Origin: Nitratidesulfovibrio oxamicus
GTDB taxonomy: Bacteria > Desulfobacterota > Desulfovibrionia > Desulfovibrionales > Desulfovibrionaceae
Assembly: GCF_015731765.1 (NCBI RefSeq)
Contig: NZ_VRYY01000734.1
Location: forward strand, 1-34,519
Direction: 5' to 3'
Length of the DNA: 34,519 nt
Shown piece after piece: positions 1 to 8,161 of the stretch. The notes beneath the pieces were generated by a model. That model worked only from the letters and a program-made list of their open reading frames with translations. It did not search any database and was not told the DNA's origin. Both the position numbers and the translations under genes were made by a program. Positions within the stretch are counted from its first letter, which is position 1; the number at the start of each line of letters is the position of its first letter.

Positions 1-881
1 CGCACCTGCCTGCCGGTGGCGGCGGACCAGCGGGCGCAGTCCGGGCAGCAGGCGGGCCACGCGTCCTCGCCGGTTCCGTCAGCATCAGCCCCGCCCGAAC
101 GATGCCCCTCCGGGCAACGTCCACCCGGCCCCGCACTCGCCACGGCCTTGCAGGTCACCACCACCTTGTCGGTGGCGGTGGTCAGGGCGGTCACGTTGCC
201 TGCCTCGTCGAATTGCAGCGAGTTCAGGTCCGCAGCCATGCCGCCCTCGGGATCGTTATCAAAGGCCAGCACGGTACCCACGGGGGTCTTGGCCTCGAAG
301 GGGGCGTCCGGCTCGAACGAACGCAGCGCGCCCGACTCGTGGAACGAAAACCCCACGCTTACGCTGGCCGGACCCTGCGGTGTGACGATGGTCAACCGCT
401 CGCCGGGCCACAGGGTGACGCTGCGTAACGCACCGGACGGAAAGAAGTGCGCGGAGATGATCCGCGCGCTGACAACGCCGATGGGCGTTGCCATGCGCTG
501 CGGCCCGGCAAGGGCCGTTTCGTGCTCCACGCTCCAGTAGGCGGAAATCTTGCCATCCAGTGGAAACACCCGGCGCAACTGGCCGCCGGGGTGAAAGGTG
601 ACCCGCTCCGCCACCATGGACCCCACGGGCGTTTCGATCACCGCCCTTTCCTGCAACGACACCGCCTTCAGCCCGCCACCGGGGTGCAGTTCCACCGGCT
701 GCACCCGCTGCCTGCGGGGGTCTTCCGGCGCGTACTGGGGCACCAGCACGCCCGCAGGGGTGGGCAGTTCCATCCGTCCTTCCAACAGCACCTCTGCCGG
801 ACTGCCGTCCAGTTGGAGGCACTGCACCACCGCGCCCGGAACCGCCGTGACATCCGGCTGCGCTGTCCGATGGTCGCCCAT
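1..881 (-). CDS. hypothetical protein, partial (runs off the left edge)
   Basis: I do not recognise this gene. The minus strand is open from the ATG at 881 to the window edge, about 293 codons without a stop. The start is supported by an AGGGAGG ribosome site a few bases upstream; an in-frame ATG at 911 is possible but has no such site. The translation reads like a real protein made of repeated beta-rich units of the type 'ETPVGSM...VTFHPGGQLR', 'ATPIGVV...AHFFPSGALR' and 'VTPQGPA...FSFHESGALR', each about 50-60 residues. Such G-x-L-R units resemble the antiparallel repeat proteins of the MORN/YwqK kind, but I cannot assign a family. A C-P-x-C-like cysteine cluster sits in the last residues before the edge. 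It is divergent from adhE. The competing frames over the same DNA lack this repeat logic and are GC-rich shadows. Confidence 0.7.
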   Translation of the reverse strand, partial: MGDHRTAQPDVTAVPGAVVQCLQLDGSPAEVLLEGRMELPTPAGVLVPQYAPEDPRRQRVQPVELHPGGGLKAVSLQERAVIETPVGSMVAERVTFHPGGQLRRVFPLDGKISAYWSVEHETALAGPQRMATPIGVVSARIISAHFFPSGALRSVTLWPGERLTIVTPQGPASVSVGFSFHESGALRSFEPDAPFEAKTPVGTVLAFDNDPEGGMAADLNSLQFDEAGNVTALTTATDKVVVTCKAVASAGPGGRCPEGHRSGGADADGTGEDAWPACCPDCARWSAATGRQV

Positions 882-1375
882 GTGGCCTCCCTGGCTGTTT
901 CGTTGCCGCATTTGAGGGGTTGTCGTCGCCCGAACACGCGGACATCCCGCAGGCGGGCGCTCGGATCGCCTATTGCCGAAAACGTGAATCAACGCCTCGT
1001 CACCATGCCCAATCCGCCGCCGTCCGTCGAGAGGCAAGGACTGTACACGTTCTGAGCAGATAGCACGACCAACACTGACTACATCGCATCATCCTGCATT
1101 CCCATATATATTAGTATAAAGGTCCTCCACACGACTACAATTCACAAAAAAGTCACACCATACCCATCCGGCAAGCCTGCAACGACCGGCACGCTCCCAT
1201 TCCGGACCATGCCGGTCTTGACGCCCTCGCCCATGAATGGTTGCATGCACAAATATAGACGCAGCCTCCGCCCATCCCGACACGGCGGCGGCCACGGGCA
1301 ACCCGCAAGCGGCGCAACGGACGCCGGAACTCGTCCGCCGGGCAGGCACCGCCTTCCCGTCGGCAAGGAGCCCCC
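882..1375. promoter_or_regulatory. divergent intergenic region between the hypothetical gene and adhE
   Basis: About 490 bp with no convincing gene. It contains a short AT-rich island (about 1100-1150) inside otherwise GC-rich DNA, with TATATAT and TAGTATAAA stretches that could serve as a -10 region for adhE. A single TTCACAA at 1141-1147 matches one half of the usual Rex (redox repressor) operator. The other half is absent, so Rex control is only a guess. A clear ribosome site AAGGAG precedes the adhE ATG. Confidence 0.4.
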
Positions 1376-4099
1376 ATGAGCAAGAAGCCCAACGCACAGG
1401 GCGCGAAACCGGCCACCACGCCGGACGCCATCTCCCTGGACAACATCTCCCCAAACAACATTTCCCCAAGCAACGTCTGCGTAGACGACATCGTCACCCG
1501 CGTGAACGAGGCGCAGCGCGCCTTCGCCACCTTCACCCAGCAGCAGGTGGACGCCATCTTCCACGCCGCCGCTGCAGCCGCCACGGCCCAGCGCATCCAC
1601 CTTGCCCGCATGGCCGTGCAGGAAACGGGCATGGGCATCCTGGAAGACAAGGTGATCAAGAACCATTTCGCCTCGGAATACATCTACAACAAATACAAGG
1701 ACGACAAGACCTGCGGGGTCATCCGCGACGACCCGGCCTACGGCTACCGCGAGGTGGCCGCGCCCATCGGGGTCATTGCGGGCATCATCCCCACCACCAA
1801 CCCCACCTCCACCACCATCTTCAAGGCGCTGCTGGCGCTGAAGACGCGCAACGGCATCATCTTCGCGCCGCACCCGCGCGCCGCGAAATGCACGGTGGAG
1901 GCCGCGCGCATCGTGCATGAGGCCGCCGTGGCCGCAGGCGCGCCGCGCGGGGTCATCGGCTGGGTGGAAGCGCCCACGCCTGACACCACCCGCCAGCTCA
2001 TGCAACACCGGGGCGTGTCGCTGATTCTTGCCACCGGCGGGCCGGGCATGGTGCATGCCGCCTACAGCTCGGGCAAGCCCGCCATCGGCGTGGGCGCGGG
2101 CAACACCCCGGTGGTGGTGGACGCCACCGCCAACGTGAAGATGGCGGTGAACTCCATCATACTGTCGAAAACCTTCGACAACGGGATGATCTGCGCCTCT
2201 GAGCAGGCGGTGATCGTGGAAGACGCGGCGGCGGACGCGGTGAAGGCCGAATTCGCGGCGCGCGGCTGCCACTTCGCCTCTCCGCAAGAGGCGGAGGCCC
2301 TTGCGGGCGTGGTGTTCACCGACGGCAGGCTCAACGCGGCCATCGTGGGCCGATCGGCGGCGGAAATCGCGGCCATGGCGGGCATCACCGTGCCGCCGAC
2401 CACCAAGATCCTCATCGCGGAACGCGACGCCATCGACCCGCTGGACCCGTTCGCGCACGAGAAGCTTTCGCCAGTGCTGGGCTTCTACCCCGCGCCCGAC
2501 TTTTCCACCGCCGTGGACATGGCCCAGCGTCTGGTGGAACTGGGCGGGGCCGGGCACACATCGGTGCTGTACACCGACGAATCCAACCGCGAGCGCATCG
2601 TCCACTTCCAGAACGTGCTGACCACCGGGCGCACGCTCATCAACATGCCCTCGTCGCAGGGAGCCATCGGCGACGTGTACAACTTCGAACTGGCGCCCTC
2701 GCTGACGCTGGGCTGCGGCTCGTGGGGCGGCAATTCCGTCAGCGAAAACATCGGGGTGAAGCATCTCATGAACGTGAAGACCGTGGCCGAACGGCGCGAG
2801 AACATGCTGTGGTTCCGGGTGCCCCCGAAAATCTACTTCAAGATGGGGGCGCTGCGCCTGGCGCTGGAAGACATGCGCGACAGAAAGCGCGCCTTCGTCG
2901 TCACCGACCGCACCATGGAAGCCCTGGGCCACGTGGGCAAGGTGACCGCCGTGCTGGAAAAGCTGGGCATCCAGTACCGGGTGTTCAGCGACGTGAAGCC
3001 AGACCCGGACCTTACCGGCACCTACGCCGCGCTCGATTCCATCCGCGCCTTCCAGCCGGACATGTTCATTGCCCTTGGCGGCGGATCGCCCATGGACGCG
3101 GCCAAGATCATGTGGCTGATGTACGAGCAGCCGGATTTGAAGTTCGAGGAAATATCCATGCGCTTCATGGACATCCGCAAACGGGTCCATGCCTTTCCGG
3201 AGCTGGGCAAGAAGGCCGTGATGGTGGCGGTGCCCACCACGTCCGGCACCGGGTCGGAGGTGACGCCCTTTGCCGTCATCACCGACGACGCCACGGGCAT
3301 GAAGTACCCCATCGCCGACTATGCACTGACGCCGGACATGGCCATCGTGGACCCGGAATTCGTCATGGACATGCCGAAGACGCTTACCGCGCATTCCGGG
3401 CTGGACGCCCTGACCCACGCGGTGGAGGCCTTCACCTCCACCTATGCCAACAACTTCAGCGACGGCAACGCGCTGGAGGCCGTGCGTCTGGTCTTCAAGT
3501 ACCTGCGCCGGGCGTACAATGATGGCGCGCGCGACGTGATGGCCCGCGAAAAGATGCACTACGCAGGCACCATTGCGGGCATGGCCTTCGCCAACGCGTT
3601 CCTTGGCGTGTGCCATTCCATGGCGCACAAGCTGGGGGCCACGTTCCACATGCCGCACGGCCTTGCCAACGCGCTGCTGCTTTCGCACGTCATCGAGTAC
3701 AACGCCACCGACACCCCCACCAAGCAGGGACTGATGCCGCAGTACCGCTACCCCTTCGTCAAGGGGCGCTACGCGCGCATCGCCGACATGCTGGGACTGA
3801 CCGAAGGCTGCGGCGACGACCGCGACAGCAAGGTGGCCCGGCTGGTGCAGGCCATAGAAACGCTGAAGGCCGACCTGAACGTTCCCGGCTCGTTGCGCGA
3901 GGCGGGCATTGCCGAGGCGGACTTTCTGGACCGGGTGGACCTGCTGGCCGAACAGGCCTTTGACGACCAGTGCACCGGCGGCAACCCGCGCTACCCGCTG
4001 ATCGCGGAAATCCGCGAACTGTACCTGAAGGCGTACTACGGCGCGCCGCTGGCGTCGTTGTCCTCGCTGTCCTCGTTGCCCCCTGCCGACGTGAGGTAA
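1376..4099 (+). CDS. adhE: bifunctional acetaldehyde-CoA / alcohol dehydrogenase
   Basis: AdhE reduces acetyl-CoA to acetaldehyde and then to ethanol with two NADH, in large cytoplasmic spirosome filaments. The 907-residue length fits the family. The N-terminal aldehyde dehydrogenase half (about residues 40-460) carries the catalytic cysteine in DNGMICASEQ (C273). The C-terminal iron alcohol dehydrogenase half (about 480-890) has the NAD-binding GGGSPMDAAK (from G568). Its iron ligands D677, H681, H747 and H761 have the family's spacing of 4 and 14 residues. An AAGGAG lies 6-7 bases before the ATG. The N-terminus has an unusual 35-residue polar leader with a repeated NISPxN element, absent from most AdhE. 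No active-site residue is missing. It stands alone and is followed by three hairpin repeats. Confidence 0.95.
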   Translation: MSKKPNAQGAKPATTPDAISLDNISPNNISPSNVCVDDIVTRVNEAQRAFATFTQQQVDAIFHAAAAAATAQRIHLARMAVQETGMGILEDKVIKNHFASEYIYNKYKDDKTCGVIRDDPAYGYREVAAPIGVIAGIIPTTNPTSTTIFKALLALKTRNGIIFAPHPRAAKCTVEAARIVHEAAVAAGAPRGVIGWVEAPTPDTTRQLMQHRGVSLILATGGPGMVHAAYSSGKPAIGVGAGNTPVVVDATANVKMAVNSIILSKTFDNGMICASEQAVIVEDAAADAVKAEFAARGCHFASPQEAEALAGVVFTDGRLNAAIVGRSAAEIAAMAGITVPPTTKILIAERDAIDPLDPFAHEKLSPVLGFYPAPDFSTAVDMAQRLVELGGAGHTSVLYTDESNRERIVHFQNVLTTGRTLINMPSSQGAIGDVYNFELAPSLTLGCGSWGGNSVSENIGVKHLMNVKTVAERRENMLWFRVPPKIYFKMGALRLALEDMRDRKRAFVVTDRTMEALGHVGKVTAVLEKLGIQYRVFSDVKPDPDLTGTYAALDSIRAFQPDMFIALGGGSPMDAAKIMWLMYEQPDLKFEEISMRFMDIRKRVHAFPELGKKAVMVAVPTTSGTGSEVTPFAVITDDATGMKYPIADYALTPDMAIVDPEFVMDMPKTLTAHSGLDALTHAVEAFTSTYANNFSDGNALEAVRLVFKYLRRAYNDGARDVMAREKMHYAGTIAGMAFANAFLGVCHSMAHKLGATFHMPHGLANALLLSHVIEYNATDTPTKQGLMPQYRYPFVKGRYARIADMLGLTEGCGDDRDSKVARLVQAIETLKADLNVPGSLREAGIAEADFLDRVDLLAEQAFDDQCTGGNPRYPLIAEIRELYLKAYYGAPLASLSSLSSLPPADVR

Positions 4100-4129
4100 C
4101 CGGGGAATACAGCGATGCATACCCGACGG

Positions 4130-4252
4130 GGCGGACCAGCCGAAAGCTGGACCGCCCCCCTTTCGCATGGCACGGACCAGCCGAAAGCTGGGCCGCCCCG
4201 TTTCGAATGACACGGACCAGCCGAAAGCCGGGCCGCCCCGTTCTGCATGACG
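4130..4252. repeat. three tandem 40-bp hairpin repeats downstream of adhE
   Basis: Three near-identical copies begin with CGGACCAGCCGAAAGC at about 4132, 4173 and 4213. Each can fold: CCAGC pairs with GCTGG around a CGAAA loop, flanked by CGG/CCG with one A-A mismatch. They follow the adhE stop by about 30 bases. They could be a transcription end, an mRNA 3'-end stabiliser, or a REP-like intergenic element. No coding meaning is seen. Confidence 0.75.
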
Positions 4253-4475
4253 CGCCCATCTCACCGGCTGGCCCGCCCGTAGCCCCCCCCGCTTGAAAAA
4301 CCCCGCGCCCCGGTGTAGACCCGGAACCGGTCGGCAGTTCACCAAGGCGTCACTGTCCCCCTGAGGGAAGCTAAACCTGCCATCTCTCCATCCCGACACG
4401 CACCTGCCTCGTGCCGCGTCGAAAGCCAGTGACCATCGACACCCCATCCGGACCGGCACGTCGAGAGGATAGGTG
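4253..4475. other. spacer before the DUF2087 gene
   Basis: GC-rich spacer with no gene. No strong promoter can be named. GAGAGG at 4464-4469 serves as the ribosome site of the next gene. Confidence 0.4.
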
Positions 4476-5237
4476 ATGTCCAGACCTCGTTTTCCCTTCA
4501 TCGCCAAGGACGTCTCCGCACTGGCCCGTTCGCTGCAACGCGAACTGGCGGCGTGCGCCATGCCGTTGCAACTGGCAGGCCATGGTGGCCGCCCAACTGA
4601 CGATGCCTGCGGCAACCCCGCCCACGATGCCACTGGCAGCCCCACTGTCGGTTCCGCCGGTGATGCCGCGTGCGTTCCCGCGAATGCACCCGGCCCCGTC
4701 AGCCCTGTAAGCCATGTCAGCCATGTCCAGTTGCTGAACATGCTGGTCCGCGCCGTGGGCTACCGCAACTTCCAGCACTATCGCGCCCAGTTCGCGGCGC
4801 AGGAACGGCTGGAACGCCTTGCCGCGCCGCAGCCCGCCAATCCGGAAGAGCCGGTGGACCTGCGCCGCGTGGAACGCGCCGCCCGCCACTTCGGGCCGGA
4901 CGGGCTGCTGGCCCGCTGGCCGGGCAAGGTCAGCCTGCAACGGCTCTGCCTGTGGTGGGTGTGGTCGCGCCTGCCCGCCGGGCACGAACTGACTGGCACC
5001 CAGATGGACGACGCCCTGCGCGCCTGCCATCACTTCGGCGATCATGCCCTGTTGCGCCGCTGGTTGTGCGACCTTGGCATGACCACCCGCACCCCGGATG
5101 GCCGCCAGTACCGCCGCGTGGAGCAGCGCCCCCCGCAAGAGGCCCTGGCCCTGCTCCAGCATCTGCGCGACCGTGAGCGGCACGCGCGGCTGGCGGACCG
5201 CACCCGGCAGGCAGGACACGGCGTGCCGGCGGCATAG
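4476..5237 (+). CDS. DUF2087-type protein with glyoxalase-superfamily-like N-terminus
   Basis: A 253-residue protein of unknown role. The C-terminal part (about residues 170-215) matches the DUF2087 pattern of a small helical unit ending 'LLRRWLCDLGMTTR...YRRV', seen in proteins often attached to HTH regulators. The N-terminal part has SALARSLQREL and later SHVQLLNMLVRAVGYRNFQ, which resembles the small helical domain annotated as glyoxalase superfamily protein. Between them lies a low-complexity Gly/Ala/Pro linker (about residues 35-75). The ATG at 4476 is preferred over the overlapping GTG at 4473 because the GAGAGG site is then 6 bases away. No membrane segment or catalytic motif is evident. 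Family assignment of the C-terminus is from memory of the family's look. Confidence 0.65.
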   Translation: MSRPRFPFIAKDVSALARSLQRELAACAMPLQLAGHGGRPTDDACGNPAHDATGSPTVGSAGDAACVPANAPGPVSPVSHVSHVQLLNMLVRAVGYRNFQHYRAQFAAQERLERLAAPQPANPEEPVDLRRVERAARHFGPDGLLARWPGKVSLQRLCLWWVWSRLPAGHELTGTQMDDALRACHHFGDHALLRRWLCDLGMTTRTPDGRQYRRVEQRPPQEALALLQHLRDRERHARLADRTRQAGHGVPAA

Positions 5238-5379
5238 AGGGGCATAAGGGGACAGCCCGCGCGGGGCTCACGAACCCCACTACCCCGACGGGCCACACGG
5301 GCCGCCAACGGCGGCATGCCCGTCACTGCCATTCCAATGGTGGCACCCCGCGGCTGCCCCCAGCCCCCCACACACAACC

Positions 5380-5436
5380 AAGGCGGACCGTCCGTCCTCG
5401 CCCCCGCACACGGGACGAGGCCGCACGGTCCGCCTT
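5380..5436 (+). terminator. long GC-rich hairpin
   Basis: AAGGCGGACCGT at 5380-5391 pairs perfectly with ACGGTCCGCCTT at 5425-5436. Inside the loop CCTCG pairs with CGAGG. It is followed by TTTCCGTATTGT. It sits 140 bp after the DUF2087 gene and just before the promoter of the next gene, so it most likely ends transcription of the former. Confidence 0.7.
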
Positions 5437-5442
5437 TCCGTA

Positions 5443-5470
5443 TTGTAAAACGCGTCAGGCGTCCTATACT
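5443..5470 (+). promoter_or_regulatory. sigma70-like promoter for the dehydrogenase gene
   Basis: TTGTAA (5443-5448) and TATACT (5465-5470) are 16 bp apart, in the only AT-rich spot of the 5238-5659 gap. A leader of about 180 bases would separate it from the ATG at 5660. The rest of the gap shows no gene. Confidence 0.5.
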
Positions 5471-5659
5471 GAACAAAGGCCGCCGTCCCCTGCGGCGGAC
5501 CGGCGCGGGGGCCGTCACCGTCAGCCCCGTCCGTTCAGTCAGCCCGCGTCCGCTCATGTCTTCCTCGCATCGGCTCCGCATCGGTCACGCTCGGCCACAT
5601 CGGGCCACGTCCTCCCAAATCGGGGCAACCAACCCGCATCGCGACCAAGGAGCATCATC

Positions 5660-6523
5660 ATGTCCCATATCGCCGTGCTGGGCCTTGGAGCAATGGGCAG
5701 GCGCATGGCCGCCAACCTGCTGAAGGCCGGGCATCAGGTCACCGTCTGGAACCGCACCGCCAGGGCGACGGAGCCGCTGCTGGCCCTGGGGGCCACGCAG
5801 GCCGCCACGCCCAGGGATGCCGCCGCCGGGGCGGACTTCGTGCTGGCCATGGTGCGCGACGACGCCGCATCCGCCACGGTCTGGCTGGACGCCGAAACCG
5901 GGGCCTTCGCGGGTATGCGGCCTGGCGCCATCGCCATGGACAGTTCCACGCTGTCGGTGGACTGGATCAAAAATCTGGGCGCGGAGGCGGTCAGCCGGGG
6001 CGTGACCCTGCTGGAAACCCCGGTATCCGGGTCGCTGCCACAGGCAGACGCCGCGCAGCTCATCTTTCTGGTGGGCGGCAGCGCAGACGCCTGCAACAAG
6101 GCCGAGCCGGTACTGCTGGCCATGGGCAACTCGGTGAACCATACTGGGGAAATCGGCGCGGGCGCGCTGACCAAGCTGGCCACCAACGCCCTGCTGGGCG
6201 TCCAGGTGACCGCCATCGCCGAACTGATCGGCATGCTGCGCCGCAACGGCGCGGATGCCCGGAAGATCATGGGCATCATCGCCGGTACGGCGGTATGGAG
6301 CCCCTACGCCCAGCGGGCCATTGGCTCGCTGCTTTCGGGCGAGGCGCCCGTGATGTTTCCTGTTGATCTGGTCGAAAAGGACTTCGGCTACGCGCTCAAG
6401 GCCGCCGGCTCGCCCGATGCCGCACCCACCATAGCCGCCGCGCGCTCGGTATTCCGGCGCGGCATTGACGAAGGCCTTGGCGACGCCAACCTGACCAGCG
6501 TGGTGAAGCTGTTCCCGGCGTAG
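5660..6523 (+). CDS. NAD(P)-dependent beta-hydroxyacid dehydrogenase family oxidoreductase
   Basis: A 287-residue soluble enzyme of the 3-hydroxyisobutyrate / tartronate-semialdehyde / glyoxylate reductase family, which interconverts short beta-hydroxyacids and their semialdehydes. The N-terminal Rossmann fold starts at once with GLGAMG (residues 8-13). The substrate-binding signature appears as ETPVSGS instead of the common DAPVSGG. The catalytic lysine is K172 in GALTKLATNA, in the helical C-terminal domain that ends the protein. The ATG is fixed by AAGGAG 8 bases upstream. It is a single gene with its own promoter and terminators on either side. The exact substrate cannot be read from the sequence. 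Confidence 0.88.
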   Translation: MSHIAVLGLGAMGRRMAANLLKAGHQVTVWNRTARATEPLLALGATQAATPRDAAAGADFVLAMVRDDAASATVWLDAETGAFAGMRPGAIAMDSSTLSVDWIKNLGAEAVSRGVTLLETPVSGSLPQADAAQLIFLVGGSADACNKAEPVLLAMGNSVNHTGEIGAGALTKLATNALLGVQVTAIAELIGMLRRNGADARKIMGIIAGTAVWSPYAQRAIGSLLSGEAPVMFPVDLVEKDFGYALKAAGSPDAAPTIAAARSVFRRGIDEGLGDANLTSVVKLFPA

Positions 6524-6693
6524 CGCGGGTGGGTTGGGGGGACAGAAGGCATCCGCCGGGTAAGGGGCCTCGCCACTCGAAAGAGTTGAGAGAATCTCCG
6601 CACATCTTGCGGCGATTGGAGCTGTATTCCCCTCACCCCGTGCAACCTTGCAGAAATGCTGCAAAAAACCAACGCAACGCGCAGAACAAGCAA

Positions 6694-6725
6694 GAAGGCC
6701 CTGAAAGTTGCCTTTCAGGGCCTTC
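6694..6725. terminator. bidirectional hairpin downstream of the tRNA
   Basis: GAAGGCCCTGAAAG and CTTTCAGGGCCTTC form a perfect 14-bp stem around TTGC. It lies six bases from the 3' end of the tRNA-fMet fragment. It was presumably the tRNA terminator and may also stop transcription from the dehydrogenase gene. Confidence 0.8.
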
Positions 6726-6730
6726 AAATA

Positions 6731-6778
6731 TGGTTGCGGGGGCCGGATTTGAACCGACGACCTTCGGGTTATGAGCCC
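6731..6778 (-). other. 3' half of initiator tRNA-fMet: residual attachment site of a genomic island
   Basis: Read on the minus strand, the segment gives GGGCTCATAACCCGAAGG, then the variable, T-arm and acceptor sequence ending CCCCCGCAACCA. This matches the 3' half of bacterial initiator tRNA-Met, including the CAU anticodon and CCA end. Beyond the anticodon stem (above 6778) the sequence no longer matches the D-arm or 5' acceptor, so this is not a working tRNA. A tyrosine recombinase gene lies 210 bp inside. The picture is the leftover 3' copy created when an element integrates into a tRNA 3' end. The complete tRNA should be at the other island end, and no second copy is visible in the window. 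Confidence 0.85.
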
Positions 6779-6988
6779 AAGAGTTTCGCAGTAAACCACA
6801 CTAAACAAAACACTGCCTAACAAATTAATATGCTAATATTCAAAGAATTTTTTTATCTCTTTTGCTTCTGATTAGTCTCCAGCATGAGCTCGCCGGTTGG
6901 AAATTTGGTTGGATTTTGCTTTACAGTATGGAAATAGGGTTGGAAAATACCACCACACCACCCCACCCCATCTACCAAGGAAGGAAGC
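6779..6988 (+). promoter_or_regulatory. island end and integrase leader with three GGTTGGA repeats
   Basis: AT-rich spacer between the tRNA scar and the integrase. The heptamer GGTTGGA occurs three times in direct orientation, at 6895-6901, 6907-6913 and 6938-6944. Such short direct repeats near att are typical of arm-type integrase or excisionase binding sites. AAGGAAGG precedes the integrase ATG. Confidence 0.4.
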
Positions 6989-8161
6989 ATGCCACCCTCG
7001 AAACGAATCAAGACGGCCTACCCAGGCGTCTATTACCGTGAAACCATACGAACAGGCGGCAACGGTATTGAGCGCGTATACTACGCAGTTTATAAACGAG
7101 ATGGAAAGCTCATCGAAACAAAGGTGGGCCGACAATACGCCGACGACATGACCCCGGCCAGAGCCTCGATAATCCGCGGCCAACTACTTGAAGGCAAACG
7201 CCTCACCCGAAAAGAGACCCGTGAAGCGGAAAAAAGCGCCCTTTCCACCAAAGAGTGGACAATCCATAGCCTTTGGGAAGAGTACAAACGCCGGAATGAA
7301 AACCTCAAAGGACTTACAGCCGACCAAAACAGGTTCACTGTCCACCTGAACGCCTTTAAGAGCCTGAAGCCTGAAGAGATCACAACGACACATGTCGACA
7401 ACCTACGCCTGGCACTTACAAAATCCGGAAAGAAGCCCGGAACAATTAGGAACATTCTGGAACTACTACGTCGAATTATATCATTTGGCGTCAAAAAAGG
7501 ATTGATACTTCAATCACAAATTGCTGTTCAGTTCGAAATGCCGCGCCTTAACAATGAAAGAACCGAAGACCTCTCACCAGAGCAACTGATTTCGCTTCTT
7601 GATGCTATTGCGAATACAAGACACAAAAAGGCTGGCAACATGATGCTGCTCGCCCTATACACTGGCATGCGTAGAGGAGAAATGTTCAGCCTAAAATGGG
7701 AGCATATTGACTGGGAACGAGGTTTCATCAATCTTGTTGGGAACGATGATGGCAAGGGAGCGAAGTCTGGACAATCCGAGCGCATCCCCCTCAACGACCT
7801 CGCACGCGAAGTGCTAATGTCGATTCCGCCCTTGATCAGCACTTACGTTTTCCCAGGCAAGGGTGGTGGAAGACTGGTTGATATCCGGAAGCAGGCCGAC
7901 GCAATCAAAAAAGAAGCAGGCCTCCCAGAGGGCTTTCGTCCATTTCACGGTCTACGACATGTGTATGCAAGCATGCTGGCAAGCTCTGGCAAGGTCAGCA
8001 TGTACGAGCTACAAAAGCTCATGACACATAAAAGCCCCGCAATGACTCAGCGCTATGCCCACCTCAGGGATGACGCACTTAAAAGAGCTGCGGAAGCCGC
8101 AACACAAACCATAGCCCACGCACTCAACCGCCCCACAGACACGGAGATAAAAAAGCCATGA
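6989..8161 (+). CDS. tyrosine recombinase / island integrase
   Basis: A 390-residue phage-type integrase expected to recombine the element's att site with the 3' end of tRNA-fMet. Domains: an N-terminal arm-binding region (about 1-90), a SAM-like core-binding helical domain (about 95-180), and the catalytic domain (about 190-375). Catalytic residues are visible: R228 in TGMRRGEMFSLKW, the HGLRH box with H320 and R323, and the nucleophile Y356 in MTQRYAHL. The start is supported by AAGGAAGG upstream. The stop overlaps the ATG of the next gene by 4 bases (ATGA). It lies 210 bp from the att scar and points into the island, as usual. Confidence 0.93.
   Translation: MPPSKRIKTAYPGVYYRETIRTGGNGIERVYYAVYKRDGKLIETKVGRQYADDMTPARASIIRGQLLEGKRLTRKETREAEKSALSTKEWTIHSLWEEYKRRNENLKGLTADQNRFTVHLNAFKSLKPEEITTTHVDNLRLALTKSGKKPGTIRNILELLRRIISFGVKKGLILQSQIAVQFEMPRLNNERTEDLSPEQLISLLDAIANTRHKKAGNMMLLALYTGMRRGEMFSLKWEHIDWERGFINLVGNDDGKGAKSGQSERIPLNDLAREVLMSIPPLISTYVFPGKGGGRLVDIRKQADAIKKEAGLPEGFRPFHGLRHVYASMLASSGKVSMYELQKLMTHKSPAMTQRYAHLRDDALKRAAEAATQTIAHALNRPTDTEIKKP

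Noticed and set aside
16-945. Several other open frames on both strands over the first kilobase
   Set aside because: Only the minus frame starting at 881 shows repeated folded-looking units and a ribosome site; the others are Ala/Gly/Arg-rich shadows.
1142-4741. Very long open frame (1199 codons) on the minus strand opposite adhE
   Set aside because: It is antisense to a textbook AdhE, has low-complexity His/Arg/Gly-rich translation typical of GC-rich shadows, and matches no protein logic.
5585-6823. Minus-strand frame of 412 codons across the dehydrogenase and tRNA fragment
   Set aside because: It is antisense to a recognised enzyme, and its start reads the tRNA region (SSVQIRPPQP), a common artefact of tRNA shadows.
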